A stretch of 64,000 nt of DNA from Mycobacterium europaeum (GTDB taxonomy: Bacteria; Actinomycetota; Actinomycetes; Mycobacteriales; Mycobacteriaceae). The stretch is from the NCBI RefSeq assembly GCF_002102155.1, contig NZ_LQOU01000002.1, positions 186,001 through 250,000 on the forward strand, read 5' to 3'. Positions 22,203 through 31,044 of this stretch are shown here, in pieces (position 1 is the stretch's first letter; every line of letters begins with the position of its first letter). Both the position numbers and the translations under genes were made by a program. The notes beneath the pieces are model-generated. The model made no database searches and was not told the DNA's origin. It saw only the letters and a list, made by a program, of their open reading frames with translations.

Positions 22203-23014
22203 CGGCCAGCGCAAACGGTGAGGCGCCACCCAAGAACGGTTTTCAAGTCCGCCTGACCAATTTCGAGGGTCCGTTCGACCTGCTGCTGCAGCTGATCTTC
22301 GCCCACCGCCTCGACGTGACCGAGGTGGCACTGCATCAGGTCACCGACGACTTCATCGCCTACACCCGCGAGATCGGCTCCCAGCTGGACCTGGAGGAGA
22401 CCACCGCGTTCCTGGTGGTCGCCGCGACCCTGCTCGACCTCAAGGCCGCCCGGCTGCTGCCGGCCGGGCAGATCGACGACGAAGAGGACCTGGCGCTGCT
22501 GGAGGTGCGCGACCTGCTTTTCGCCCGGCTGCTGCAGTACCGCGCGTTCAAGCACGTCGCGGAGATGTTCGCCGAGCTGGAGGCCACCGCGCTGCGCAGC
22601 TACCCGCGGGCGGTGTCGCTGGAGGACCGGTTCACCGAGCTGCTGCCGGAGGTGATGCTGGGTGTCGACGCCGACCGGTTCGCCCAGATCGCCGCGATCG
22701 CGTTCAGCCCGCGTCCCGTGCCGACGGTGGGCCTCGGGCACCTGCACGAGGTGGCGGTCTCGGTGCCCGAGCAGGCCAAGAAGCTGCTGGCGATCCTTCA
22801 GGCGCGCGGCAGCGGCCAGTGGGCCACGTTCTCCGAGCTGGTCGCCGACTGCGAGGCGCCGATGGAGGTGGTCGGGCGCTTCCTGGCGCTGCTCGAGCTG
22901 TATCGGAGCCGGGCGGTAGCATTCGACCAGTCGGAGCCGCTTGGTGTGCTCCAGATTTCTTGGACCGGGGAACGTCCGGCCAGCGAAGCCTTGCTAGAAG
23001 TGCGGGACGAATGA
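22199..23014 (+). CDS. scpA: Segregation and condensation protein A
   Basis: 271 residues from GTG 22199 (GTGA overlap with the ParA stop). The kleisin N-terminus FQVRLTNFEGPFDLLLQLIFAHRLDVTEVAL is diagnostic, as is the VVAATLLDLKAARLLP block. The C-terminal winged helix (about 185-265) would bind the SMC head. ScpA with ScpB forms the SMC kleisin complex for chromosome compaction. Overlaps scpB by 4 bases (ATGA). Confidence 0.95.
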   Translation: MTASANGEAPPKNGFQVRLTNFEGPFDLLLQLIFAHRLDVTEVALHQVTDDFIAYTREIGSQLDLEETTAFLVVAATLLDLKAARLLPAGQIDDEEDLALLEVRDLLFARLLQYRAFKHVAEMFAELEATALRSYPRAVSLEDRFTELLPEVMLGVDADRFAQIAAIAFSPRPVPTVGLGHLHEVAVSVPEQAKKLLAILQARGSGQWATFSELVADCEAPMEVVGRFLALLELYRSRAVAFDQSEPLGVLQISWTGERPASEALLEVRDE

Positions 23015-23709
23015 TGAGCGAAAACGTGCCTGACGTCGATCTCGACGCCGGCATCCCGGACATCGCCGAGGCGGTACCCATGGACGCCGAGGAACTCGGC
23101 TCGGTGCTGGAGGCGCTGCTGCTGGTGGTCGACACCCCCGTCTCCGCCGAGGCGCTGGGCGCGGCCACGCAGCAACCCGTCTACCGGGTCGCCGCCCGGC
23201 TGCAGCAGATGGCCGACGAACTCACCGAACGCGACAGCGGCATCGACCTGCGCCAGACCAGCGAGGGCTGGCGGATGTACACCCGCGCGCGGTTCGCGCC
23301 GTACGTGGAGAAGCTGCTGCTGGACGGCGCGCGGTCCAAGCTGACCCGCGCCGCGCTGGAGACCCTGGCCGTGGTGGCCTACCGCCAGCCGGTGACCAGG
23401 GCGCGGGTGAGCGCGGTCCGCGGCGTCAACGTGGACGCCGTGATGCGGACGCTGTTGGCGCGCGGCCTGATCACCGAGGCCGGGGTGGACGGCGACACCG
23501 GCGCCGCGACGTTCGCGACCACCGATCTGTTCCTGGAGCGGTTGGGGCTGACGTCGCTCGCCGACCTGCCCGACATCGCGCCGCTGCTTCCCGACGTGGA
23601 CACGATCGAGGATCTGAGCGAATCCCTGGACAGCGAGCCGCGTTTCATCAAACTGTCGGGCGGTCAGGCGCCCGAGCAGGCGCTGACGTTCGACGTGGAC
23701 CACGATTGA
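23011..23709 (+). CDS. scpB: Segregation and condensation protein B
   Basis: 232 residues from ATG 23011 (or 231 from the next ATG). Two winged-helix domains are visible: [25 protein letters not shown] and [30 protein letters not shown], the latter a family hallmark. ScpB dimers bind the ScpA kleisin. Its stop and the next start share one base (TGATG), so translation is probably coupled. Confidence 0.95.
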   Translation: MMSENVPDVDLDAGIPDIAEAVPMDAEELGSVLEALLLVVDTPVSAEALGAATQQPVYRVAARLQQMADELTERDSGIDLRQTSEGWRMYTRARFAPYVEKLLLDGARSKLTRAALETLAVVAYRQPVTRARVSAVRGVNVDAVMRTLLARGLITEAGVDGDTGAATFATTDLFLERLGLTSLADLPDIAPLLPDVDTIEDLSESLDSEPRFIKLSGGQAPEQALTFDVDHD

Positions 23710-24452
23710 TGGTCGATACCGAAGGGGTCCGCCTGCAAAAGGTGTTGTCGCAGGCGGGAATTGCGTCGCGGCGCGCCGCGGAGAAAATGATCATCGACGG
23801 CCGCGTCGAGGTCGACGGGCAGGTGGTGACGGAGTTAGGCACCCGGGTGGACCCGGATGCCTCGGTGATCCGGGTCGACGGCGCCAGGGTGGTGCTCGAC
23901 GAGTCGCTGGTGTATCTGGCGCTGAACAAGCCGCGGGGCATGCACTCCACCATGTCGGACGACCGGGGGCGCCCGTGCATCGGCGACCTGGTGGAACGCA
24001 AGGTGCGCGGCAACAAGAACCTGTTCCATGTCGGGCGGTTGGACGCCGAGACCGAGGGGCTGATCCTGCTCACCAACGACGGCGAGCTGGCGCACCGATT
24101 GATGCATCCCTCCCACGAGGTGCCCAAGACCTACCTGGCGACGGTGACCGGTTCCGTCCCGCGCGGGTTGGGCAAAAGACTGAAGGCGGGAATCGAATTG
24201 GACGACGGCCCGGCGCGCGTCGACGAATTCGCCGTGGTGGACGCCATTCCGGGCAAGACGCTGGTGCGGGTGGTGTTGCACGAAGGGCGCAACCGCATCG
24301 TGCGCCGGCTGCTGGGCGCCGCGGGCTTCCCGGTGGAGTCGCTGGTGCGCACCGACATCGGGCCGGTGGCGCTGGGCAAGCAGCGGCCGGGCAGCATCCG
24401 GGCGCTGAGCCACGGCGAGGTTGGGCAGCTGTACCAGGCGGTCGGGCTGTGA
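23709..24452 (+). CDS. Ribosomal large subunit pseudouridine synthase, RluB/RsuA type (Rv1711-like)
   Basis: 247 residues from ATG 23709. An N-terminal S4 domain ([21 protein letters not shown]) is followed by the RsuA/RluB catalytic core, with the catalytic Asp in [18 protein letters not shown] and the [11 protein letters not shown] motif. By family it pseudouridylates a position near the peptidyl-transferase region of 23S rRNA; the exact target is not readable. Overlaps cmk by 4 bases. Confidence 0.92.
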   Translation: MVDTEGVRLQKVLSQAGIASRRAAEKMIIDGRVEVDGQVVTELGTRVDPDASVIRVDGARVVLDESLVYLALNKPRGMHSTMSDDRGRPCIGDLVERKVRGNKNLFHVGRLDAETEGLILLTNDGELAHRLMHPSHEVPKTYLATVTGSVPRGLGKRLKAGIELDDGPARVDEFAVVDAIPGKTLVRVVLHEGRNRIVRRLLGAAGFPVESLVRTDIGPVALGKQRPGSIRALSHGEVGQLYQAVGL

Positions 24453-25129
24453 ACGTCGTTGTCGCCATCGACGGGCCCGCCGGGACCGGGAAGTCCTCGG
24501 TGTCAAGGGGATTGGCGCGTGCGCTGGGCGCCCGCTACCTGGACACCGGGGCGATGTACCGGATGGTGACGCTGGCGGTGCTGCGCGCGGGCATCAACCC
24601 GACGGACGACGAGGCCGTCGGCCGCATCGGGTCGACGGCGCCGCTGTCGGTGGACTATCACGCCGACGGCGACCGGTACTTCCTTGCCGGAGAAGATGTT
24701 TCGGCCGAGATCCGCGGCGACGAGGTGACCCGCGCGGTCTCGGCGGTGTCGGCGGTCCCCGCCGTGCGCGCCCGGCTGGTCGGGCTGCAGCGCGAGATGG
24801 CCGAGGGGCCCGGCAGCGTCGTCGTCGAGGGCCGCGACATCGGCACCGTCGTCTTGCCCGACGCCCCCGTGAAGATCTTCCTGACCGCCTCGGCCGAAAC
24901 CCGCGCGCGGCGCCGCAACGATCAGAACGTCGCGGCCGGCCTGACCGACGACTACGACGCGGTGCTGGCCGACGTCCGTCGGCGCGATCACCTGGACTCC
25001 ACCCGGGCGGTGTCGCCGCTGCGCGCCGCCGCCGACGCGGTGGTGGTCGACACCAGCGAGATGACCGAGGCGCAGGTGATCGACCGCCTGCTGGAACTGG
25101 TCGAGCAGCGAAGCGGGGCGGTGCGATGA
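24449..25129 (+). CDS. cmk: Cytidylate kinase
   Basis: 226 residues from GTG 24449, coupled to the pseudouridine synthase. P-loop [16 protein letters not shown] near the N-terminus, YLDTGAMYR for nucleotide monophosphate binding, and [23 protein letters not shown] are all typical. It phosphorylates CMP and dCMP, closing the pyrimidine salvage route in the same genomic region as pyrG. Overlaps der by 4 bases. Confidence 0.95.
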   Translation: MNVVVAIDGPAGTGKSSVSRGLARALGARYLDTGAMYRMVTLAVLRAGINPTDDEAVGRIGSTAPLSVDYHADGDRYFLAGEDVSAEIRGDEVTRAVSAVSAVPAVRARLVGLQREMAEGPGSVVVEGRDIGTVVLPDAPVKIFLTASAETRARRRNDQNVAAGLTDDYDAVLADVRRRDHLDSTRAVSPLRAAADAVVVDTSEMTEAQVIDRLLELVEQRSGAVR

Positions 25130-26526
25130 CTTCCGACGGCACCTGGACCGACGAAAGCGATTGGGACTCGGTCGAATCCGAGCTCGAAGAGCAAGCAGAG
25201 GCCGGCCCCGCGCCCGTCGTGGCGATCGTCGGGCGGCCCAACGTCGGCAAGTCCACGTTGGTCAACCGGATCCTGGGACGGCGCGAGGCGGTGGTGCAGG
25301 ACATTCCCGGTGTGACCCGCGACCGGGTGTCCTACGACGCGCTGTGGACCGGCCGCCGGTTCGTCGTGCAGGACACCGGGGGATGGGAGCCCGACGCTAA
25401 GGGTCTGCAGCAACTGGTGGCCGAGCAGGCGTCGGTGGCCATGCGCACCGCCGACGCGGTGATCCTGGTGGTCGACGCCACCGTCGGCGCCACCGCGGCC
25501 GACGAGGCCGCCGCCCGGATCCTGCTGCGCTCGGGAAAGCCGGTCTTCCTGGCCGCCAACAAGGTTGACAGCGAAAAGGGTGAAGCGGACGCGGCGGCGT
25601 TGTGGTCGCTGGGGCTCGGCGAGCCGCACGCGATCAGCGCGATCCACGGTCGCGGCGTCGCCGACCTGCTCGACGAGGTGCTGGCCGCGCTGCCGGAGGT
25701 GTCCGAAGCCGCGCCCGCGCCGGGCGGCCCGCGCCGCGTGGCGCTGGTCGGCAAGCCGAATGTGGGCAAGAGCTCGCTGCTGAACAAGCTGGCCGGGGAC
25801 GAGCGCTCGGTGGTCCACGACGTCGCCGGGACCACCGTGGACCCGGTGGACTCGCTCATCGAACTGGGCGGCAAGGTATGGCGGTTCGTCGACACCGCGG
25901 GCTTGCGCCGCAAGGTCGGTCAGGCCAGCGGGCATGAGTTCTACGCCTCGGTGCGCACGCGTTCGGCGATCGACGCGGCCGAGGTGGTCGTGGTGCTCAT
26001 CGACGCCTCGCAGCCGCTGACCGAACAGGATCAGCGGGTGCTGTCGATGGTCATCGAGGCGGGCCGGGCGCTGGTGCTGGCCTTCAACAAGTGGGATCTG
26101 GTGGACGAGGACCGGCGCGAACTCCTCGAGCGCGAGATCGACCGCGAACTGGTGCAGCTGCGGTGGGCGCAACGGGTCAACATCTCCGCCCGGACGGGAC
26201 GCGCGGTGCAGAAGCTGGTGCCCGCGATGGAGACGGCGTTGGCGTCGTGGGACACGCGCATCCCGACGGGCCCGCTCAACGCGTGGCTGAAAGAGGTGGT
26301 GGCCGCGACGCCGCCACCGGTGCGCGGGGGCAAGCAACCGCGCATCCTGTTCGCCACCCAGGCCACCGCCAGGCCGCCGACGTTCGTGCTGTTCACCACC
26401 GGCTTTCTGGAGGCCGGTTACCGGCGCTTTCTGGAGCGGCGGCTGCGCGAGGCCTTCGGTTTCGAGGGCAGCCCGATCCGGATCAACGTGCGGGTGCGCG
26501 AGAAGCGTGGGGCCAAGCGGCGCTGA
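25126..26526 (+). CDS. der: Ribosome-assembly GTPase Der (EngA)
   Basis: 466 residues from ATG 25126. Two tandem G domains are visible: [20 protein letters not shown] in the first and [20 protein letters not shown] in the second, then a KH-like C-terminus ([25 protein letters not shown]). An acidic N-terminal extension of about 28 residues is usual in actinobacteria. It works in 50S subunit assembly and ends the parA-der operon. Confidence 0.96.
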   Translation: MTSDGTWTDESDWDSVESELEEQAEAGPAPVVAIVGRPNVGKSTLVNRILGRREAVVQDIPGVTRDRVSYDALWTGRRFVVQDTGGWEPDAKGLQQLVAEQASVAMRTADAVILVVDATVGATAADEAAARILLRSGKPVFLAANKVDSEKGEADAAALWSLGLGEPHAISAIHGRGVADLLDEVLAALPEVSEAAPAPGGPRRVALVGKPNVGKSSLLNKLAGDERSVVHDVAGTTVDPVDSLIELGGKVWRFVDTAGLRRKVGQASGHEFYASVRTRSAIDAAEVVVVLIDASQPLTEQDQRVLSMVIEAGRALVLAFNKWDLVDEDRRELLEREIDRELVQLRWAQRVNISARTGRAVQKLVPAMETALASWDTRIPTGPLNAWLKEVVAATPPPVRGGKQPRILFATQATARPPTFVLFTTGFLEAGYRRFLERRLREAFGFEGSPIRINVRVREKRGAKRR

Positions 26527-26555
26527 GCGCCATGGGGTGATGCCTGCCCATGTGC

Positions 26556-27161
26556 CTACAGGGGCGCGGTCACAATGGCAGACAGGACAGCTACGAGTTC
26601 CCGGGTCGCCCGCGTGCGCGCTCGCGAGGAGATGAGTTCACCGCGGCGCTCGTAGTCGGCCATCAACGCGAACATCGCGATGGTCATCAGGTGGATGCGG
26701 TGAGCCTGCTTGCGACGGTCGCTGGGCGGCAGGCAGTTTCGTAGCAGCCGCGTCAGCGCGATCACCGTCGGGTAACTCTCGCCACGCGGAACCAACTGTG
26801 CCATCACGGGATGGGTCTGGATTTGTTCGACGAAGCGCGCGTAGTGGGTAGCCCCCTGCTGGTAGGGAATGGTCAACGCGGGGGCGACGATCGCCTCGAC
26901 GACGTCGGCGACGGTGCGGTCCGGTCGGCCTTGCAAATTTCGCAGGAGCTCGCCGCGTCGCCGCTCGAGGTGGGTCATGCGCCGATCGAAGGTGGCCTGG
27001 ATGAGCCCGTCGAGATTGCCGAAGTGATAGATCACCGCCGAGTTGTTGCCATGACCAGACTGCGCCGCGATCTCCCGCGCGCTGACATCGAGGCCTCGTT
27101 CACCGATCAATCGTTCGGCGGTGTCCATCAGTGTTTCGCGTGCCGCGGATGCGCTCGTCAT
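26556..27161 (-). CDS. TetR-family regulator divergent from a phosphotransferase
   Basis: 201 residues from ATG 27161 (a GTG 18 bases upstream is possible). N-terminal TetR domain: ETLMDTAERLIGERGLDVSAREIAAQSGHGNNSAVIYHFGNLDGLI (about 10-55). The ligand domain has no familiar signature. The intergenic region contains two matching inverted repeats (27208-27221 and 27233-27246) suited to its binding, so it probably represses itself and the neighbour. The gene is not part of the Rv1683-Rv1719 order I recall. Confidence 0.88.
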   Translation of the reverse strand: MTSASAARETLMDTAERLIGERGLDVSAREIAAQSGHGNNSAVIYHFGNLDGLIQATFDRRMTHLERRRGELLRNLQGRPDRTVADVVEAIVAPALTIPYQQGATHYARFVEQIQTHPVMAQLVPRGESYPTVIALTRLLRNCLPPSDRRKQAHRIHLMTIAMFALMADYERRGELISSRARTRATRELVAVLSAIVTAPL

Positions 27162-27207
27162 GGCCGCGCCGTTCGGCACGGAGCAGGGCGATTCATGACT
27201 ACCGATT

Positions 27208-27221
27208 AAAGCATATGCTTT
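27208..27221. promoter_or_regulatory. TetR-type operator, copy 1
   Basis: AAAGCATATGCTTT is a perfect 14-bp palindrome just upstream of the TTGACA of the phosphotransferase promoter. It shares the arms AAAGC/GCTTT with a second site whose centre is 25 bp away. The divergent TetR product is the natural candidate ligand. Confidence 0.7.
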
Positions 27222-27222
27222 G

Positions 27223-27251
27223 TTGACAGGATAAAGCACCCGCTTTACGGT
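27223..27251 (+). promoter_or_regulatory. Sigma-A-like promoter, probably leaderless
   Basis: TTGACA (27223-27228), a 17-bp spacer and TACGGT (27246-27251) form a good housekeeping promoter. The expected start point, about 7 bases downstream, falls at or next to the ATG at 27259, so the mRNA would be leaderless; no Shine-Dalgarno is seen. The promoter is wrapped by the two AAAGC-N4-GCTTT operators, the second covering the spacer and the first base of the -10. Confidence 0.65.
27233..27246. promoter_or_regulatory. TetR-type operator, copy 2
   Basis: AAAGCACCCGCTTT repeats the AAAGC/GCTTT arms of copy 1 and lies between the -35 and -10 of the promoter for the gene at 27259. Occupancy would directly exclude RNA polymerase. 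Confidence 0.65.
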
Positions 27252-27258
27252 TGCCGCT

Positions 27259-28365
27259 ATGCCGGAACGCCAAGCGATCCCCATTGAGCCGGAGGAATTC
27301 ACCGCACCGCTCGTACAGCGCCTGATCAACACCAAGCATCCCGATGTGGTCGTCGAGCGGGTCCGCGTCGTCGATGCGGCTCTCGCCAGCGATGGCGAGG
27401 AGCGGGTGTCGACGGCTCGCAGGATCGCGGTGGAGGCCGACTACGGTGCGGGCGGCGAACGTCTGCCACGGCGACTCATGATCAAAGTCGCACGGCCCGG
27501 TCTGGGCGATATTCCGTTGTACGACAACGAAGTGAACGTGTACGCCAAAGTCGGCGACGAGTTGCCTGTGAACACCCCCCGTTGCCTGGGTGCGCTCCGC
27601 GATGCGGCTACCGCCAGCTTCGGCCTGGTGCTGGAAGATCTGCGGCCCCTGGGTGTTTCGTTCGCCTCCGTCGCGACCCCTATCGGACCGGAGGGGATGA
27701 AGAAGCTGCTGGACCAGCTCGCGGCGCTGCATGCCACCTACTGGGAGTCCCCGCGTTTCGACTCCGACCTGGCTTGGGTTCTTCCGCACATCAGCGGTCC
27801 CATTCATGAGCTGTTCAGTCACCAGGCCGGTGTACCGATGTTGATCAAGTGGGAAGTACAGAGCCGGCAATTCAAGCGAGAGCTCGTGGAATCGGTCGAT
27901 GAAACGGCAGAATCACTGCTGCGCAACGTTGCCCGCGCGCAGGCGCACCAGGCTACGTTGCCGTTGACCCTCGTGCACGGCGATGCGCACGCCGGCAACA
28001 CCTATCTGTTGCCCGACGGGGACAGGGGTTTGGTCGACTGGCAATTGACCGCGCGGGGTTATTGCATGCATGACGTGACCTACATTCTGCTGACCGGATT
28101 GTCGGTGGATGAGCGTCGCCGACACGAGCGCAGCTTGATCGATTACTACCGGCGCCGTCTCATCCAGGAGGGCGTCAGCGATGTGCCGTCACTCGAGGAA
28201 CTCATCTTCGAGCATCGCCTGGCCGCGGCATGGTGCTTGTGCATCGGATGGTTGACCACTCCGATCGAGAATTACGGATGGGAAATCAACGCCGCCAACC
28301 ATGTCCGGCTGGCTACTGCCTATCGCGACTTGGACTCCCACGGGGCGTTCTCCGAACTGAGCTGA
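27259..28365 (+). CDS. Phosphotransferase of the aminoglycoside/choline kinase-like superfamily
   Basis: 368 residues from ATG 27259. The catalytic-loop motif LVHGDAHAGNTYL (about 238-250) and the metal-binding Asp in GLVDWQ (about 260) are those of the APH/phosphotransferase enzyme family; LMIKVARP supplies the nucleotide-binding Lys. The substrate is not predictable, and the length resembles mycobacterial members found near acyl-CoA metabolism genes rather than antibiotic kinases. Controlled, by inference, by the divergent TetR through two operators. Confidence 0.85.
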   Translation: MPERQAIPIEPEEFTAPLVQRLINTKHPDVVVERVRVVDAALASDGEERVSTARRIAVEADYGAGGERLPRRLMIKVARPGLGDIPLYDNEVNVYAKVGDELPVNTPRCLGALRDAATASFGLVLEDLRPLGVSFASVATPIGPEGMKKLLDQLAALHATYWESPRFDSDLAWVLPHISGPIHELFSHQAGVPMLIKWEVQSRQFKRELVESVDETAESLLRNVARAQAHQATLPLTLVHGDAHAGNTYLLPDGDRGLVDWQLTARGYCMHDVTYILLTGLSVDERRRHERSLIDYYRRRLIQEGVSDVPSLEELIFEHRLAAAWCLCIGWLTTPIENYGWEINAANHVRLATAYRDLDSHGAFSELS

Positions 28366-28565
28366 CGCGACGTGAGGCCGGGCGTTGCGACGCGGCTCTC
28401 CCGAACCGATTGATGCCCCTCGAATCCGATAGCGCCGGCGATATCACGGTTGCGAATCGCCGCACCGTACTGCCGCGGTGGTACGTGATCCCACGATACG
28501 GCATGTGAAAGCTGTATCACAAGAATCTACGTTGACTTCCTCTCCTCAACGGACCTATCGTTCTC

Positions 28566-28596
28566 GTATAGCGGGTTGCAGGACCCGTATTGCGGG
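28566..28596 (+). promoter_or_regulatory. Direct repeat GTATwGCGGG upstream of the SDR gene
   Basis: GTATAGCGGG (28566-28575) and GTATTGCGGG (28587-28596) are direct repeats with 21-bp period, two helical turns, ending 13 bp before the SDR start. CGGGT/ACCCG arms between them also form an inverted repeat. The spacing suits a regulator binding one DNA face, perhaps the IclR protein encoded at the end of the operon. Confidence 0.4.
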
Positions 28597-28609
28597 ACAT
28601 GGAGGCAGG

Positions 28610-29395
28610 GTGAACGTGGCACAGCAGGCGCCCACCGCCGCGCGCTTCAGCGTCGAAGACAAGTCGATCCTGATCACCGGGGCGAGCGGTGCGCTGGGCA
28701 GCGTTGCCGCCCGGGCGCTGGCCGGCGCCGGCGCGCGACTGACGGTGGCGGGCGGCAACGCCGCCGCACTGGACGACCTCGGCATCGACAACGCCGCGTT
28801 GGTCGCCCGCCGCCCCGACACCCCCGCCGACGCCCGGGCCATGGTGGAGGCGGCGCTCGCCCGCCATGGCCGGCTCGACGGCGTGCTGGTGGCCTCGGGC
28901 ATGAATCACGTCGCGCCCATCACCGAGATGGCCGTCGAGGACTTCGACAAGGTGATGGACGCCAACGCCCGGGGCGCCTGGCTGGTCTGCCGGGCGGCCG
29001 GGCGGATCCTGCTCGAACAGGGCGATGGCGGCAGCGTCGTGCTGGTCTCGTCGGTCCGCGGATCCCTCGGCAGCCCCGCCGGCTATAGCGCCTACTGTCC
29101 GTCCAAGGGTGCCACCGACCTGCTCGCCAAGTCGTTGGCGGCCGAGTGGGGCGCGGCGGGCATTCGCGTGAATGCGGTCGCGCCCACGGTGTTCCGTTCG
29201 CAGCTGACGGAGTGGATGTACGCCGACGACGAGAAGGGCCGCGCCGCCCGCGAAGCGGTGTTCGCCCGGATCCCGTTGCGGCGCTTCGCCGAACCGGAGG
29301 ACTTCATCGGCGCGCTGATCTATCTGCTCAGCGACGCATCCAGCTTCTACACCGGCCAGGTGATGTACCTGGACGGCGGATACACCGCGTGCTGA
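28610..29395 (+). CDS. Short-chain dehydrogenase/reductase (Rv1714-like)
   Basis: 261 residues from GTG 28610, selected because GGAGG precedes it by 5 bases. Rossmann motif ITGASGALGSVAARAL (TGxxxGxG variant), NAG-like MDANARGAW, active-site Ser in VLVSSVRGS, and YSAYCPSKGA with the catalytic Tyr and Lys are present. A classical SDR that would use NAD(P)(H) on a small alcohol or ketone. It starts a three-gene operon with a cyclase-family hydrolase and an IclR regulator; fadB3, next to it in M. tuberculosis, is missing. Confidence 0.9.
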   Translation: MNVAQQAPTAARFSVEDKSILITGASGALGSVAARALAGAGARLTVAGGNAAALDDLGIDNAALVARRPDTPADARAMVEAALARHGRLDGVLVASGMNHVAPITEMAVEDFDKVMDANARGAWLVCRAAGRILLEQGDGGSVVLVSSVRGSLGSPAGYSAYCPSKGATDLLAKSLAAEWGAAGIRVNAVAPTVFRSQLTEWMYADDEKGRAAREAVFARIPLRRFAEPEDFIGALIYLLSDASSFYTGQVMYLDGGYTAC

Positions 29396-29406
29396 GAGGA
29401 AACACC

Positions 29407-30237
29407 ATGAGCATCACCTGGCCGCTCGGCGAGGCCGAAGCGGCGTTGGAGTTCTACGACCTGTCGCACCCGTGGGGTCACGGGGCGCCCGCGTGGCCGT
29501 ACTTCGAGGACGTCAAGATCGAGCGCCTGCACAACATGGCGCGAAGCCGGGTGCTCACCCAAAAGATCACCACCGTCATGCATTCCGGCACGCACATCGA
29601 CGCGCCGGCACACGTCGTGGAGGGCACGCCGTTCCTGCACGAGATCCCGCTGAGCGCCTTCTTCGGCACCGGCGTCGTGGTCTCGATCCCCAAGGGCAAG
29701 TGGGGAGTCGTCACCGCCGAGGACCTGGAGAAGGCGACGCCCGAGATCCGGCCGGGCGACATCGTCGTCGTCAACACCGGCTGGCACCACAAGTACGCCG
29801 ACAGCGCGGAGTACTACGCCTACTCCCCGGGCTTCTACCGGGAGGCCGGCGAGTGGTTCGCCGACAAGGGCGTCAAGGCCGTCGGCACCGACACCCAGGC
29901 GCTGGACCATCCGCTGGCCACCTCGATCGGACCGCACGGGCCGGCCGAACACACCGGCGGGCTGTTGCCCTGGGCGGTAAGGGAATACGAGGAGGAGACC
30001 GGACGCAGGGTGCTCGACGACTTTCCCGAGTGGGAGCCCTGTCACCGGGCCATCCTGTCCCAGGGGATTTACGGCTTCGAGAACGTCGGTGGCGACCTGG
30101 ACAAGGTCACCGGCAAGCGGGTCACGTTTGCGGCGTTCCCGTGGCGCTGGGTGGGCGGCGACGGGTGCATCGTGCGGCTGGTGGCGATCGTCGACCCCAC
30201 GGGTAACTACCGCATCGAGACGGGCCGGGCGGCATGA
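29407..30237 (+). CDS. Cyclase-family metal hydrolase, kynurenine formamidase-like (Rv1716-like)
   Basis: 276 residues from ATG 29407, with AGAGGAAA upstream. The hallmark HSGTHIDAPAHV supplies the metal ligands of the cyclase family (PF04199), with LSHPWGHGAPAWPYF before it and VVNTGW after. Related enzymes hydrolyse N-formylkynurenine, isatin or polyketide esters; the substrate here is unknown. Spaced 11 bases after the SDR and overlapping the IclR gene by 4, so the three act in one pathway. Confidence 0.88.
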   Translation: MSITWPLGEAEAALEFYDLSHPWGHGAPAWPYFEDVKIERLHNMARSRVLTQKITTVMHSGTHIDAPAHVVEGTPFLHEIPLSAFFGTGVVVSIPKGKWGVVTAEDLEKATPEIRPGDIVVVNTGWHHKYADSAEYYAYSPGFYREAGEWFADKGVKAVGTDTQALDHPLATSIGPHGPAEHTGGLLPWAVREYEEETGRRVLDDFPEWEPCHRAILSQGIYGFENVGGDLDKVTGKRVTFAAFPWRWVGGDGCIVRLVAIVDPTGNYRIETGRAA

Positions 30238-30992
30238 GCGTCGTCGCAGAGGAGGCCCGTGGCAGCGGGATTCAGGTCATCGCCCGCGCGGCGGAGATGC
30301 TGCGGCTGCTGCAGGCGCACCCGGGCGGGCTCAGCCAGGCCGAGATCGGCGACCGGCTGGGCATGGCGCGCTCCACGGTCAGCCGGATCCTCAACGCGCT
30401 GGAGGACGAGGGGCTGGTCGCCTCGCGCGGGGGCCGCGGCGGGTACCGGCTGGGACCGGAGATCGCGCGGATGGCCAACACCGTGCGCCTCGGCATCGTG
30501 ATGGACGTGCACCCGTTCATGGAGGAGCTGTCGCGGGAGTTGGGGGAGACGGTCGACCTCTCGATCCTGGACGGGGACCGCGCGACCTTCGTGGACCAGG
30601 TCGTCTCGCCACACCGGTTGCGGGCGATCAGCGCGGTGGGCGAGTCGTTTCCCCTGCACTGCTGCGCCAACGGCAAGGCGCTGCTGGCCGGCCTGCCGCC
30701 CGAGCAGCTGCCGAGCCGGCTGGCCCGGCTCACCCCCAACACCATCACCAGCCCGGCGGCGCTGCGCGCCGAGCTCGAGCGGGTGCGCGCCGAGGGCGTC
30801 GCCTATGACCGCGAGGAGCAGACCGAGGGTATCTGCGCGGTGGGCGCGGTGCTCAAGGGCGTGGCCGGGCACGCGGTGGCGGTCAGCGTGCCCGTCCCTG
30901 CGCAGCGGTTCTACGGCCGCGAATCCCAACTGGCGCAGGCGCTGCGGGCGTGGGTGGAGAACGTCGACGCCTGGTTGGCGGCGCAGGGATGA
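30234..30992 (+). CDS. IclR-family regulator (Rv1719-like)
   Basis: 252 residues from ATG 30234. An N-terminal winged helix (AEMLRLLQAHPGGLSQAEIGDRLGMARSTVSRILNAL) and the C-terminal IclR effector domain (GIVMDVHPFMEELSRELGETVDLSI ... CCANGKALLA ... YDREEQTEGICAVGAVLKG) are complete. It probably responds to a substrate or product of the preceding SDR/cyclase pair and controls their operon; the GTATwGCGGG repeats upstream are candidate sites. Confidence 0.9.
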   Translation: MSVVAEEARGSGIQVIARAAEMLRLLQAHPGGLSQAEIGDRLGMARSTVSRILNALEDEGLVASRGGRGGYRLGPEIARMANTVRLGIVMDVHPFMEELSRELGETVDLSILDGDRATFVDQVVSPHRLRAISAVGESFPLHCCANGKALLAGLPPEQLPSRLARLTPNTITSPAALRAELERVRAEGVAYDREEQTEGICAVGAVLKGVAGHAVAVSVPVPAQRFYGRESQLAQALRAWVENVDAWLAAQG

Positions 30993-31044
30993 ATCGGGCC
31001 GGGCCGCCCCGGTTGTGCGTTGCAGCGGTCCGCCGCTACGACGC

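Noticed and set aside
27259..28365. Aminoglycoside resistance kinase
   Set aside because: It has the general phosphotransferase motifs only; no resistance-gene context, and many mycobacterial members of this superfamily are unrelated to drug resistance.
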